A stretch of 64,000 nt of DNA from Robertmurraya massiliosenegalensis JC6 (GCF_000311725.1 NZ_HE978511.1:449498-513497), one strand, 5' to 3'; numbered from the stretch's first letter, positions 35,854-44,600 are shown. Notes: a model not told the origin generated them from the sequence alone. Translations and numbers: made by a program.

Positions 35854-36112
35854 AAAAAAACCCTCTCATCCCCAAAAGGGACGAGAAGGTTTAAAATCCC
35901 GCGGTACCACCCTAGTAGATAGAAAAACTATCCGCTCTATGTTCGTAACGTGAATAACTCGCCTATGCCTACTTATTTCCTGAAGGAACCTTCAAAGAAA
36001 TTGTTCAACTAGGTACTCAAGGGTGATTTCCAATTTTCCGTCTACGTCGAACTCTCACCATCTTCGACTCGCTACAGTAAGTTTATGAAAAATTGTACTT
36101 GTCCCTCTCATT
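35854..36112 (-). ncRNA. Isoleucine T-box leader of ileS
   Basis: The 401-base gap before ileS holds a full T-box riboswitch. On the minus strand: Stem I with a GGTGAGAG/TTCGAC kink region, a specifier loop with GGAAATCACC where ATC (36025-36027) is the Ile codon, the T-box AGGGTGGTACCGCGG (35899-35913) that pairs with the uncharged tRNA 3' end, and a terminator (35854-35892; AACCTTCTCGTCCC-TTTT-GGGGATGAGAGGGTT plus T-run). Uncharged tRNA-Ile stabilises the antiterminator and turns ileS on. 5' edge is approximate. The remaining 92 bases (35762-35853) hold the ileS RBS and nothing else I can name. Confidence 0.95.
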
Positions 36113-36136
36113 GTATGAAATATGTTTTATTTTCGT

Positions 36137-36166
36137 ATTATATTCTCTTTTACCGCTAAACGTCAA
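36137..36166 (-). promoter_or_regulatory. Sigma-A promoter of the ileS T-box transcript
   Basis: TTGACG, 18 bases, TATAAT on the minus strand. The -35 overlaps the divIVA stop region. Predicted start near 36130, about 20 bases before Stem I. Confidence 0.85.
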
Positions 36167-36678
36167 GCCATTGAATCTTCTTCTTCAGCAGATTTCAATT
36201 CAGCTGCATCAATCTCGTACTGTAAGAGGTGATCCCAATCATCATTATTGAGAAGATCTAATTGAGCCTCAATGAGCATTTTAAAGCGTGTCCGAAATAC
36301 TTTTGATTGCTTTTTTAAATCCTCAATTTCTAAAGCAATCTTTCTGGCCTTTGATAAAGACTCATTGACTATTCGATCAGCGTTTTTCTCCGCTTCTTTT
36401 ATAATCAGCTTCGCTTCCTTTTGCGCATTGCGTTTAACTTCCTCAGCTGCTTCTTGGGCCACAACAATCGATTTATTTAATGTTTCTTCTATATTAGAAA
36501 AATGGCCTAGACGAGTTTTCTGATCATTTAATTTTTCTTCTAATTCCTTTTTCTCACGGATAATAATTTCATAATCCTTAATGACCTGGTCAAGAAATTC
36601 ATTTACCTCATCTTCATCATAACCTCGGAACCCTTTATTAAATTCCTTGTTATGTATATCTAAAGGTGTTAATGGCAT
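36163..36678 (-). CDS. divIVA: Cell division initiation protein DivIVA
   Basis: Binds negatively curved membrane at septa and poles; recruits MinJ/MinCD in growth and RacA in sporulation. The N-terminal lipid-binding domain MPLTPLDIHNKEFNKGFRGY and YDEDEVNEFLDQVIKDYE is followed by a long coiled coil (about 30-135). 171 aa from the ATG at 36678, behind GGAGGTGG; the upstream in-frame ATG at 36693 overlaps that RBS. It ends the sepF-ylmG-ylmH-divIVA block. Confidence 0.97.
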   Translation of the reverse strand: MPLTPLDIHNKEFNKGFRGYDEDEVNEFLDQVIKDYEIIIREKKELEEKLNDQKTRLGHFSNIEETLNKSIVVAQEAAEEVKRNAQKEAKLIIKEAEKNADRIVNESLSKARKIALEIEDLKKQSKVFRTRFKMLIEAQLDLLNNDDWDHLLQYEIDAAELKSAEEEDSMA

Positions 36679-36729
36679 GAAGGCCACCTCCATATTTCTG
36701 TATAGTTAGTATGTATATACAAGCAATTA

Positions 36730-36736
36730 TTCGACA
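36730..36736 (-). promoter_or_regulatory. Candidate Spo0A box upstream of divIVA
   Basis: TGTCGAA on the minus strand, an exact match to the 0A-box core, about 50 bases before the divIVA start and close to an AT-rich stretch TTGCTTGTATATACATAC. A 7-mer can occur by chance several times in 64 kb, so position is the main argument. Confidence 0.3.
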
Positions 36737-36786
36737 TTTATTATCTTTTTCCTGCATCATTTGTAAAAAAATTTAGGCAAAGATCA

Positions 36787-37560
36787 TCATTTTTGCTTGC
36801 CGGCAACGATTCGCCACTTATCTTTTTTTGTTTTTCCTTCAATGGCAATTAATTTTAAGCGACCAAAACCTCTTACAGATAGGATATCAGCCATCCCACA
36901 TTCAAAGGAAGGATTTTCAATCATTGTCCAGTTAACTTTCACCCTTTTACTTCTAATTAATTCTTGTGACTTCTGCCGAGAAAGATTAAGCATTGCAGCT
37001 AAAACGGTGTCTAACCGAAGAGAAGAAACAGTTGAGGTCAATTCTTGCCATTGCTCTTCCATGGTTAATCCTTCTTCTAAAGGTAAGGCTTTTAATGTAA
37101 CTGAAGCTTTCCCAATTTGGGTAAGCTGCAATGTCACATAATCACAAATTTCTTCTGCTACCAAAAATTGAATTTGCTCATCGCGAATGAGAATATCACC
37201 AAATTTACCTCTTTTCAACCCTAGAGACATCAAACTTCCTAGAACTTGTGGATGCTCAATGGTAATGAATTTCACTGGATATTCTACTTCAATTAAGCGA
37301 ATCTGAAAATCATCTTTTCCTACTTGCATGTAATCTGGATAGATGAGAGCCCGCATACGTTCATTACTTTCTTGTCCACCAAAAAAAGCAACTTGAATTT
37401 CAGACTGACTTCCTGCAATTGCCTGGACAATCTGTTGCTCTCTCGGATCGAGAAAATCGGTTAACTTGGAGCTATACGTTTGTTCAACATATTCCATCCA
37501 TTGCAAAGCCAGATCGATGAATTCTCTTTCTTCGATGCGAAAATGCTGATAAATATTCAT
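36787..37560 (-). CDS. rqcP: S4-domain RNA-binding protein YlmH (RqcP)
   Basis: YlmH, also called RqcP, is an Hsp15-like S4 protein that works with RqcH in ribosome-associated quality control, helping move tRNA during alanine tailing. The start MNIYQHFRIEEREFIDLALQ and FLDPREQ are family features; the C-terminal S4 domain spans about 180-250 (LDTVLAAMLNLSRQKSQELI, then RVKVNW). 257 aa from ATG 37560, equal to B. subtilis YlmH. A longer in-frame reading to 37602 would cross a terminator. Note that rqcH, its partner, is frameshifted here. Confidence 0.93.
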   Translation of the reverse strand: MNIYQHFRIEEREFIDLALQWMEYVEQTYSSKLTDFLDPREQQIVQAIAGSQSEIQVAFFGGQESNERMRALIYPDYMQVGKDDFQIRLIEVEYPVKFITIEHPQVLGSLMSLGLKRGKFGDILIRDEQIQFLVAEEICDYVTLQLTQIGKASVTLKALPLEEGLTMEEQWQELTSTVSSLRLDTVLAAMLNLSRQKSQELIRSKRVKVNWTMIENPSFECGMADILSVRGFGRLKLIAIEGKTKKDKWRIVAGKQK

Positions 37561-37580
37561 GTCATCACCTGGAGTTAATG

Positions 37581-37611
37581 AAAAAAAGGGGGATTCGTAC
37601 AAGCCCCTTTT
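37581..37611 (-). terminator. Terminator between ylmG and ylmH
   Basis: Minus strand AAAAGGGGCTTGTACGAATCCCCCTTTTTTT: an 8-bp stem with an 11-base loop and a T-run, 20 bases before the ylmH start. It should lower transcription into ylmH-divIVA. Confidence 0.75.
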
Positions 37612-37642
37612 ACATCTTCATATGAGTATTTGTTCAAGCTAT

Positions 37643-37909
37643 TTAAATGATCCAAGAGTAAAGCTGCCACAATCCATTTGTAGCAAATCGCAACACCAAG
37701 ATAGCGACAATTGGTGAAATGTCGATCATCCCAAGCGGTGGGATAATTCTACGAAAAGGATCTAAATAAGGTTCGCATATTCTTGCTAAAAATTGTCCAA
37801 TGGCTGACTCTCTCGCATTAGGAAACCAAGAGAGCAAAATATAAATAATTAACGCCCATGAATAAATGGAAATTAGTTGAACCAAAATACTAAAAATCGT
37901 TGTAAGCAA
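37643..37909 (-). CDS. ylmG: YggT-family membrane protein YlmG
   Basis: Small membrane protein of the YggT/YCF19 family, in many bacteria coded next to sepF and divIVA and linked to division or membrane organisation; molecular role unclear. Two hydrophobic segments (about 4-27 and 62-85) flank the conserved loop [20 protein letters not shown] with [10 protein letters not shown]. 88 aa. Start TTG at 37909, 6 bases after AGGTGG, directly behind the sepF stop. Confidence 0.92.
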   Translation of the reverse strand: MLTTIFSILVQLISIYSWALIIYILLSWFPNARESAIGQFLARICEPYLDPFRRIIPPLGMIDISPIVAILVLRFATNGLWQLYSWII

Positions 37910-37912
37910 CCA

Positions 37913-38365
37913 CTACCACCTCGTATCTTCATATTCCGTTTCTTGTAAAATTTGCGATATGCTTCCAGAAACCTCTACGTTGTCAGGTGTACAAAGGAAA
38001 ATATCGGTTCCGATTTTTTGGATGTCTCCCCCTATAGCATACACAGTACCACTTAAGAAGTCGACTATTCTCTTTGCTTGTTCACGATCAATTCTTTGTA
38101 AATTGACAACAACTGCGCGGCGATTTTTCAATTGGTCAGAAATATCTTGAGCTTCTGCATACACTCTAGGCTCCACAAGAACCACTTTCGATGCAGATGA
38201 TTTTTGCACACTTTGCAAGCTCACTACATTTTGCTTCTGAGTAGCTTGTTGATGTTTTTGGGATCTAGCCGGTGGTGCAGATTGCTCCTCATACGGCTCT
38301 TCATTTTCATAATCATATTCATCGTCTAGGAAAAAAAATGTTTTGAATTTTGATTTTATACTCAT
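37913..38365 (-). CDS. sepF: Cell division protein SepF
   Basis: Forms rings that bundle FtsZ filaments and anchors them to the membrane. The N-terminal amphipathic helix [16 protein letters not shown] is the membrane anchor, then an acidic/Gln-rich linker (about 20-60), then the SepF core (about 62-150) with [20 protein letters not shown] and [15 protein letters not shown]. 150 aa from ATG 38365 with AGAGGTGAAAAAC; the reading from 38386 would start inside ylmE without RBS. Confidence 0.95.
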   Translation of the reverse strand: MSIKSKFKTFFFLDDEYDYENEEPYEEQSAPPARSQKHQQATQKQNVVSLQSVQKSSASKVVLVEPRVYAEAQDISDQLKNRRAVVVNLQRIDREQAKRIVDFLSGTVYAIGGDIQKIGTDIFLCTPDNVEVSGSISQILQETEYEDTRW

Positions 38366-38378
38366 GTTTTTCACCTCT

Positions 38379-39050
38379 TTATTCACCGACTAATGCGGTA
38401 CCAATTCTAATCATTGTTGCTCCTTCTTCAATCGCGATTGTAAAATCATTAGACATTCCCATGGAAAGCTCATGACAAGGAGCATATTCTAATTTTTGAT
38501 TTTGAATTTCCTGTTGTAACTCTTTTAGTGTGCGAAAGCAATGTCGTAGCAACTTTTCGTCTTGAGTAAACGGCGCCATCGTCATTAAACCAACAACCTC
38601 TATATTCGAATAATCACCTAATTGTTGAATGAATGAGAGTACTTCATTTGGAACTAGACCATGTTTTGATTCCTCTTCCGATGTTTTTACCTGAACAAGG
38701 CATTTGATCTTCCTTTTAGCCCTTTTATCGATTTCAGCAGCTAGAGATACTCGATCGAGCGAGTGGATAAAATCAACCTTATCAATAATGTTCTTTACCT
38801 TTCGTGACTGAAGAGTACCGATGAAATGCCATTTCGGCTTGTCCCCAAGAACCTCCCATTTAGCACTTAACCCTTCTTCACGGTTTTCACCTAAATGAGT
38901 AATTCCTGCATCAATCGCCTCTTTTGCTCTCTCAATAGATACATATTTTGTAACAGCAACAATCTTAATTTCTTTAGGATCACGATGAGCGTGGTGACAT
39001 GCTTCATGAATTTGTTCATTGATTGCTGCTAAATTGTCTGTTACTTTCAT
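38379..39050 (-). CDS. ylmE: YggS-family PLP homeostasis protein (YlmE)
   Basis: Pyridoxal-phosphate-binding protein of the YggS/PROSC family that keeps free PLP and amino-acid pools in balance; no firm catalytic reaction. The PLP lysine lies in IVAVTKYVS; also [23 protein letters not shown], and [22 protein letters not shown] at the C-terminus. 223 aa. It overlaps pgeF by 35 bases; GGAGG stands unusually far (15 bases) before the ATG. Confidence 0.94.
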   Translation of the reverse strand: MKVTDNLAAINEQIHEACHHAHRDPKEIKIVAVTKYVSIERAKEAIDAGITHLGENREEGLSAKWEVLGDKPKWHFIGTLQSRKVKNIIDKVDFIHSLDRVSLAAEIDKRAKRKIKCLVQVKTSEEESKHGLVPNEVLSFIQQLGDYSNIEVVGLMTMAPFTQDEKLLRHCFRTLKELQQEIQNQKLEYAPCHELSMGMSNDFTIAIEEGATMIRIGTALVGE

Positions 39051-39873
39051 CGATTGTTTTAATATCCTCCTTCCAACCTATAAATCCTAACATACGACCG
39101 GTCTTTCCTTCATCCCGTCGATGTGAAAAAAATTGTTCTTTATGACAACTTGTGCAGAAATTCGATACTTGAATATTCTCGGCTGGAATTCCTGATTGAA
39201 GTAAGATTAAACGATTTAATTCCTTAAGATTCAGATGATATTGATTGTCATTAATTAAATTATATGGTTTTTCTTCGACATCTTCTAGTATATTTTGAAC
39301 TAAATCGATAACTCGATCATCAACAATATAACATTTTTCGCAAATGGCAGGCCCGATCACAGCGAACACCTCATCGGCAGTGATCTGCTCGGTATGAAAC
39401 AACTGCATCATTTCCTTCCCGATTCCTTTCACGGTCCCTTTCCAGCCAGCATGGGCGATTCCAATTGCATGATGTTGCGGCGCATAAAAATAGAGTGGAA
39501 CACAATCAGCAAAACAAAGAGTGAGCAAAACACCAGACTCTTTTGTAAAAAAGCCATCTGTATGCTTAAAGGAATCTTTGTATTGACTGGCACCTTTTCC
39601 TCTATCTTGCTTTTGAATGTTTACAATCTGTATATCATGGGTTTGTTCAGCACCAACCCAATTTTCCAATGGAAAATCAAGCAATTGAGAAACTGTCTCA
39701 CGATTTTGGCAGACTGTTTTTATGTTATCTTCTACATGGAATCCTAGATTTAACGATAAAAAATCCTCTGAACTCTCTCCCCCATTTTTACTTGTGAATC
39801 CCGCAACAAGAGAATCAGATCGCCAACCTTCAATCAAATAAAATTGTTCATTCCTTAAAAAGAACGGCTCCAT
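39016..39873 (-). CDS. pgeF: Purine nucleoside phosphorylase/peptidoglycan editing factor family (YlmD, PgeF)
   Basis: YfiH/DUF152 protein. E. coli members remove misincorporated serine in peptidoglycan precursors; others act as adenosine deaminase/purine phosphorylase or laccase-like enzymes. Metal-site residues are in CFADCVPLYFY, GIAHAGWKGTVKGI and NFCTSCHKEQFFSHRRD. 285 aa. The place beside ylmE and sepF in a wall/division cluster would fit a role in wall quality, but that is inference. Confidence 0.92.
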   Translation of the reverse strand: MEPFFLRNEQFYLIEGWRSDSLVAGFTSKNGGESSEDFLSLNLGFHVEDNIKTVCQNRETVSQLLDFPLENWVGAEQTHDIQIVNIQKQDRGKGASQYKDSFKHTDGFFTKESGVLLTLCFADCVPLYFYAPQHHAIGIAHAGWKGTVKGIGKEMMQLFHTEQITADEVFAVIGPAICEKCYIVDDRVIDLVQNILEDVEEKPYNLINDNQYHLNLKELNRLILLQSGIPAENIQVSNFCTSCHKEQFFSHRRDEGKTGRMLGFIGWKEDIKTIDESNRQFSSNQ

Positions 39874-39966
39874 ACTTCAATACCTCATGTTGTTTTTTTT
39901 AGTTTAACATAGATAACTCTGAGGTCACAGTATAAAATGGCTTTTCTGCCAAAGCTTGCTTACTTT

Positions 39967-40230
39967 CTATTCTTCAAGATATTTAATTTCTGGAATATCC
40001 TTATAACGAACTAATATGACATCCTCACCAATTTTTAATATATTCTTCCACGAAATCGTTACTTCTTCATCTTTCCCAAAAAAGCCCAGAACCTTACCGG
40101 CACCCGTTATAATGATCGCTTCAATTTTACCTGTTTTTAAGTTAATATCAATATCTCCAATGTTCCCAAGCTTTTTTCCATCTGATATATTGACAACATC
40201 TTTCATTTGAAATTCAGATATTCTTATCAT
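39967..40230 (-). CDS. ylmC: YlmC/YmxH-family PRC-barrel sporulation protein
   Basis: Small PRC-barrel domain protein; orthologues follow sigG in Bacillus and are listed as sporulation proteins, with unknown mechanism. MIRISEFQMKDVVNISDGKKLGNIGDIDI is the conserved start, followed by GKIEAIIITG and VTISWKNILKIGEDVILV. 87 aa from the ATG at 40230, 9 bases after AGGAG; a TTG three codons upstream abuts the RBS. It lies after the sigG terminator, so it has its own promoter or is read through. Confidence 0.9.
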   Translation of the reverse strand: MIRISEFQMKDVVNISDGKKLGNIGDIDINLKTGKIEAIIITGAGKVLGFFGKDEEVTISWKNILKIGEDVILVRYKDIPEIKYLEE

Positions 40231-40329
40231 GGATATCAACTCCTACGATTTCTCCTTCTATGTATATGAAACAAGGTGGGCAAATAATGAACAGAATCGG
40301 AAGGAGGCGGAAAAAGATTAAATCGCAGC

Positions 40330-40354
40330 AAAAAAGCCGCCTATTTTGGCAGCT
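40330..40354 (-). terminator. Intrinsic terminator after sigG
   Basis: Minus strand AGCTGCC-AAAATA-GGCGGCT followed by TTTTT, 7 bp with one G-U pair, 7 bases past the sigG stop. Confidence 0.8.
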
Positions 40355-40361
40355 TCTTTGC

Positions 40362-41141
40362 TTAGCTTTGTATGTTTTTATTCATTTGTTTAATGGCTGC
40401 TTTTTCTAAACGGGATACTTGTGCTTGGGAAATGCCAATTTCTTCAGCAACTTCCATCTGCGTCTTCCCTTGGAAGAAGCGCTTCCTTAGGATTAGTTTC
40501 TCCCTCTCATTTAATCTTCGCATGCCTTCCTTTAGAGCGATTTCTTCAATCCATTGAATATCTTTATTTCTTTCATCACTTAATTGATCCATCACATAAA
40601 TAGGATCTCCCCCATCATTATAGATTGGTTCAAATAAGGATACTGGGTCTTGAATTGCATCTAAAGCAAAGACAATTTCCTCATGCGGAACATCGAGAAC
40701 CTTCGCAATTTCTGCCGCTGTTGGTTCCTTTGACGTTTCACTCATTAGTTTCTCTCGTACTTGAAGTGCCTTATAAGCGATATCTCTTAATGAACGAGAA
40801 ACACGAATGGGATTATTATCTCTTAAATAGCGCCGAATCTCTCCAATGATCATCGGAACAGCATAAGTAGAGAATTTGACATTTTGACCTAAATCAAAGT
40901 TATCAATAGATTTCATAAGACCTATACATCCTACCTGAAAGAGGTCATCAACAAACTCGCCCCTATTATTAAAACGCTGAATCACGCTTAATACTAGTCG
41001 TAAATTTCCATTAACGAGTTTTTCACGTGCGGAAATGTCCCCACTCTGCATTTCTTTAAATAGCTTTCTCATTTCATCGTTTTTAAGCACTGGAAGTTTA
41101 GATGTGTCAACACCGCAGATTTCAACTTTATTTCGAGTCAA
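40362..41141 (-). CDS. sigG: RNA polymerase forespore sigma factor SigG
   Basis: Late forespore sigma factor. Near identical to B. subtilis SigG over the whole length: N-terminal RNKVEICGVDTSKLPVLK (the region that binds the anti-sigma CsfB/SpoIIAB), region 2 (DLFQVGCIGLMKSIDNFDL), region 3 and the region 4 HTH ISQAQVSRLEKAAIKQMNK. The start is TTG at 41141, 7 bases after GAGGAGGG, giving 259 aa against 260; a reading from 41174 adds residues found in no SigG. TTG limits translation, which fits tight control. Directly behind sigE, with its own forespore-type promoter. Confidence 0.97.
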   Translation of the reverse strand: MTRNKVEICGVDTSKLPVLKNDEMRKLFKEMQSGDISAREKLVNGNLRLVLSVIQRFNNRGEFVDDLFQVGCIGLMKSIDNFDLGQNVKFSTYAVPMIIGEIRRYLRDNNPIRVSRSLRDIAYKALQVREKLMSETSKEPTAAEIAKVLDVPHEEIVFALDAIQDPVSLFEPIYNDGGDPIYVMDQLSDERNKDIQWIEEIALKEGMRRLNEREKLILRKRFFQGKTQMEVAEEIGISQAQVSRLEKAAIKQMNKNIQS

Positions 41142-41178
41142 TTCTTTTCCCTCCTCACAGGAGTTGCTGTACAAAAAA

Positions 41179-41207
41179 CAGTATCTCCTTGAGAAGGAAA
41201 AATATGC
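41179..41207 (-). promoter_or_regulatory. Sigma-F/sigma-G-like promoter of sigG
   Basis: Minus strand GCATA (41203-41207), 14 bases, GGAGATACTG (41179-41188). The -10 fits the GGNNANAHTR pattern of sigma-F at every fixed base and the -35 fits GYATA. It lies about 38 bases before the TTG start. The spacer is at the short end of the family range as I recall it. Confidence 0.6.
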
Positions 41208-41329
41208 ACTTTCGATCAGGACAAGGAAAAGCGAAAAAGAGTCATTATCCTCAGAAAACCTTTTCCTAGTAGTGTTTTATTTTAAAAATTTCCCCCTTCA
41301 ACCTTTAGATGTTTTTTAATTCGAATTAT

Positions 41330-42049
41330 TCACACCATTTTATTAAATTCTTTCTTTAATCTTTTAATAATTCGTTTCTCTAAGCGAGAAATATATGATT
41401 GAGAAATTCCCAGCATATCTGCTACATCTTTCTGTGTCTTTTCTTCACCGGTTCCAAGTCCAAAACGGAGCTCCATAATTTGTTTTTCTCGATCGGATAG
41501 CTGGTGCAATGCTTTTAATAATAATTTTTTATCTACAGTCGCCTCAAGATTTTTTGTAATAATATCATCCTCTGTTCCTAGAACATCAGATAAAAGCAGT
41601 TCATTGCCATCCCAATCGATATTAAGTGGTTCATCAAAAGATACTTCTGAACGAATTTTATTATTTCTTCTTAAGTACATAAGAATTTCATTTTCGATAC
41701 ATCTTGATGCATATGTAGCGAGCTTAATCTTCTTTTCAGGATTAAATGTATTAACCGCTTTGATTAAACCAATGGTTCCAATGCTAATCAAATCTTCAAT
41801 ATTAATCCCTGTATTTTCAAACTTTCTTGCAATATAGACAACTAAACGTAAATTCCGTTCAATTAAAATAGAGCGCGCAGCCATATCTCCATTTGGGAGC
41901 TTTTGTAATAATAGCTCTTCTTCTTCTTTCGTTAAGGGAGGAGGGAGAGCTTCGCTTCCACCTATATAATAGATTTCATCCGTTTTAATTCGTAATTTGA
42001 TTAATAGTTTGTACCAATAGTAGGATAAGCGAAGTTTCAATCTTTTCAT
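41330..42049 (-). CDS. sigE: RNA polymerase mother-cell sigma factor SigE (pro-sigma-E)
   Basis: Early mother-cell sigma factor, made as an inactive precursor. The pro-sequence [20 protein letters not shown] ... SEALPPPL ends in the region cut by SpoIIGA. Region 2 ([33 protein letters not shown]) and the region 4 HTH ([19 protein letters not shown]) are near identical to B. subtilis. 239 aa from ATG 42049 behind GAAGGAGG, the same length as B. subtilis; the reading from 42121 is not supported. Operon with spoIIGA. Confidence 0.98.
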   Translation of the reverse strand: MKRLKLRLSYYWYKLLIKLRIKTDEIYYIGGSEALPPPLTKEEEELLLQKLPNGDMAARSILIERNLRLVVYIARKFENTGINIEDLISIGTIGLIKAVNTFNPEKKIKLATYASRCIENEILMYLRRNNKIRSEVSFDEPLNIDWDGNELLLSDVLGTEDDIITKNLEATVDKKLLLKALHQLSDREKQIMELRFGLGTGEEKTQKDVADMLGISQSYISRLEKRIIKRLKKEFNKMV

Positions 42050-42140
42050 CTGTTGTCCTCCTTCTAAATTATGTTTATTTTTTTTTAAAGCTGTTTTGTT
42101 TTCATAACGCAACATACTCAATCATTCAAGAGTAAATATA

Positions 42141-43073
42141 TTAACTCACTTTCGATGAACTCTTACTCTTACAACTTGTTAACATCTTAGGATGGACGAT
42201 GCACCTAAAGGCATCGTCAGAGGATAGCTCCTGAGTAGTAAATGAAACCAAGCCTTTATCTACTAACACTACTTCTCCTCCCGTTTCAATTAAAATTTCA
42301 TCTGGTTTAACGGCGATTATTAATTGATGCTCTTGTCCGACTACCTTATAAGGAATAATTCTCAAATTAAAATTCACATCCGATTCCAATTCTATTTCAC
42401 CTAATATAATTCTTTCTGCATCTGTCGCCAGCTTTGTTATTTCCTCAGGTAATTCCATTAGATTTTTTATTGAAACAAACATAACAGGCATTTTCGAAAT
42501 TGGATCATATAATTGATTCCCATTATCTACAAGCCCTTTGATCTTCATATTGGAGTTACCTAGTTTAACCGTGACATCAACGATCTTCTCATACTGAATT
42601 TTTGTCACTTCAATCCTATCAATGCTCGTCTTGGAAAAATGCCATGCGAGCGGAAACCCGATTAGAACAAAAAGCCAACTAATCGGATCACCAAACCCTT
42701 TTATACTACCTAATGCCACATTTGAAGCTAAATTAAAGTCAAATTGGATAAAGTAGTGAGTACCGATTAGAGCCCCTCCAGCAAGAAATGTCACTAAATA
42801 AAGGGTAAATACACCACTTAGAAAGTAACGTAATCGCTTATAACCAAAAGCGGTAAGAATCATAAGGAAAGAAAAAAATAATTTGGTCATCGGATGGACC
42901 GAATAGGCATTTAATGGCGTAATCGATAATAAAATAATGAATGAACCAATCAACCCACCGAGCAATAACCTATATTTTTGAATCTTCCTCTTCAAAATGA
43001 TAGCTGTTAAAGATAAAAGAAGGGTATCGAACAGAAAATTTAATGCCCAAATGACATCTAAATAGATGGTCAA
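42141..43073 (-). CDS. spoIIGA: Sigma-E processing aspartic protease SpoIIGA
   Basis: Membrane protease that activates pro-SigE in the mother cell when triggered by SpoIIR from the forespore. The N-terminal half has five hydrophobic spans; the C-terminal half is a retropepsin-like domain with catalytic Asp in GLVDNGNQLYDP, at residue 183 as in B. subtilis. 310 aa. Start TTG at 43073 after GGGGGAGAGCAG. Cotranscribed with sigE 91 bases downstream. Confidence 0.96.
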   Translation of the reverse strand: MTIYLDVIWALNFLFDTLLLSLTAIILKRKIQKYRLLLGGLIGSFIILLSITPLNAYSVHPMTKLFFSFLMILTAFGYKRLRYFLSGVFTLYLVTFLAGGALIGTHYFIQFDFNLASNVALGSIKGFGDPISWLFVLIGFPLAWHFSKTSIDRIEVTKIQYEKIVDVTVKLGNSNMKIKGLVDNGNQLYDPISKMPVMFVSIKNLMELPEEITKLATDAERIILGEIELESDVNFNLRIIPYKVVGQEHQLIIAVKPDEILIETGGEVVLVDKGLVSFTTQELSSDDAFRCIVHPKMLTSCKSKSSSKVS

Positions 43074-43144
43074 CTGCTCTCCCCCTTTTCTCTATCACTA
43101 AGGTAATTCTCATTTACTGTTTCTCTACTAATCTGTTACGAAAA

Positions 43145-43178
43145 AGTATAGCGTACATTGATGATGAAAGTGTGTCAC
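43145..43178 (-). promoter_or_regulatory. spoIIG-type promoter (Spo0A-activated sigma-A, 22-base spacer)
   Basis: Minus strand GTGACA (43173-43178), exactly 22 bases, TATACT (43145-43150). The over-long 22-base spacer is the hallmark of B. subtilis spoIIG, where Spo0A~P lets sigma-A RNA polymerase use a displaced -35. No perfect TGTCGAA box is seen in the 150 bases upstream; partial matches such as TCCGAACGAA exist near 43210-43230. Confidence 0.75.
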
Positions 43179-43301
43179 TTCATGAAATAAAAAAGCAGTA
43201 ATTTTCACATATTCGTTCGGATTTTGTCAGTTTTTCTTATTTTCACATTGGATAATTTGCAAGCATCTTAAGAGGGAATATTGATTCGCAATTTTTGACG
43301 C

Positions 43302-43338
43302 AAAAAAAGCATGACCCATTTTCGGATCATGCTTTTTC
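43302..43338 (-). terminator. Intrinsic terminator after ftsZ
   Basis: Minus strand AAAAAGCATGA...TCATGCTTTTTTT: 11-bp stem, 12-base loop, T-run, 14 bases past the ftsZ stop. It separates ftsAZ from spoIIG. Confidence 0.87.
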
Positions 43339-43351
43339 CTTCTTCTTGCAA

Positions 43352-44488
43352 TTATCTTCTACGATTGCGATTTCTTAAAAACGTTGGAATATCTAGAGCA
43401 TCTTCTTGTTGGCTTACTGTTCTTGTTGGCTCTGGAACTTCCTCTTCTCTTCTAACCTCTCTACGTGGTTTTTCAAAAGAGTTTGTTGGTTTTGCTTGAT
43501 TTACTGTTGGGCGGAATGATTTTGGCTGAGCAACTTCCTCATTAAAACCTGTTGCAATGACCGTAACGACAATTTCATCTTTCAAATCTTCGTTAATTAC
43601 GGATCCGAAAATCATATTCACCTCTTGGTCAGAAGCTGTTGCAACAATATCAGCTGCCTCTTGAACTTCGTATAAGCTTAAGTTAGAACCACCTGTAATA
43701 TTCATGAGGACACCTTGTGCACCATCAATAGATGTTTCTAATAATGGTGAAGAAATAGCTTTCTTCGCCGCTTCTGCTGCACGATTTTCACCAGCAGAAA
43801 CACCGATTCCCATTAGTGCTGAACCTTTATTCGACATGATCGTCTTCACATCAGCAAAATCAAGGTTAATAAGTCCAGGTACTGCGATTAAGTCAGAAAT
43901 ACCTTGTACCCCTTGACGCAATACATTATCGGCTTCTCTGAATGCTTCAAGCATTGGTGTGCTCTTATCAACAATTTCCAACAATCTATCATTCGGGATT
44001 ACGATTAATGTATCAACGGCATCCTTCATCGCTTGAATACCGCCTGCCGCTTGATTTTGACGCTTTCTACCTTCAAAGGTAAAAGGACGTGTCACAACCC
44101 CAACGGTTAAAGCTCCTAATTCACGAGCAATTTGGGCAATAACTGGTGCAGCACCTGTACCTGTTCCGCCACCCATACCAGCCGTCACAAAGACCATATC
44201 AGCACCACTAAGGACTTCCTCAAGCTGTTCTTTGCTCTCTTCTGCTGCCTTTTTTCCAACTTCAGGATTTGCCCCAGCACCAAGACCTCTGGTTAGCTTT
44301 CCTCCTATTTGCATTTTCACTTCTGCTTTTGATAGATTTAAAGCTTGAGCGTCTGTGTTTACAGCAATAAACTCAACACCCTGAACCCCATGTTCAATCA
44401 TTCGGTTCACTGCATTGTTACCGCCGCCACCTACGCCAATTACTTTTATCGTCGCTAATGAATCTAAATTAGTATCAAATTCCAACAT
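43352..44488 (-). CDS. ftsZ: Cell division GTPase FtsZ
   Basis: Tubulin homologue that forms the Z-ring. GTP-binding signature GGGTGTG at 106-112, T7 loop with [11 protein letters not shown], an unstructured linker (about 318-360) and the C-terminal peptide [16 protein letters not shown] that binds FtsA, SepF and others. 378 aa. RBS AGGAGGATTTGTC. Preceded by ftsA, with two hairpins in the 110-base gap. Confidence 0.99.
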   Translation of the reverse strand: MLEFDTNLDSLATIKVIGVGGGGNNAVNRMIEHGVQGVEFIAVNTDAQALNLSKAEVKMQIGGKLTRGLGAGANPEVGKKAAEESKEQLEEVLSGADMVFVTAGMGGGTGTGAAPVIAQIARELGALTVGVVTRPFTFEGRKRQNQAAGGIQAMKDAVDTLIVIPNDRLLEIVDKSTPMLEAFREADNVLRQGVQGISDLIAVPGLINLDFADVKTIMSNKGSALMGIGVSAGENRAAEAAKKAISSPLLETSIDGAQGVLMNITGGSNLSLYEVQEAADIVATASDQEVNMIFGSVINEDLKDEIVVTVIATGFNEEVAQPKSFRPTVNQAKPTNSFEKPRREVRREEEVPEPTRTVSQQEDALDIPTFLRNRNRRR

Positions 44489-44538
44489 GACAAATCCTCC
44501 TAATTCGTCGATATTCCTGATAGCACTATTTATCCCGC

Positions 44539-44600
44539 CTTCTACAAGTAAGTTTTGTTTTACTTGAAGCTATCGTTTAAGCTGAACATAACTTTCAGCT
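44539..44600 (-). repeat. Two hairpins in the ftsA-ftsZ gap
   Basis: AGCTGAA-7 bases-TTCAGCT (44580-44600) overlaps the ftsA stop; a second imperfect stem (about 44539-44569, core CAAGTAA/TTACTTG) lies further toward ftsZ. Neither has a T-run, so they may stabilise or be processed in the ftsZ mRNA. Confidence 0.45.
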
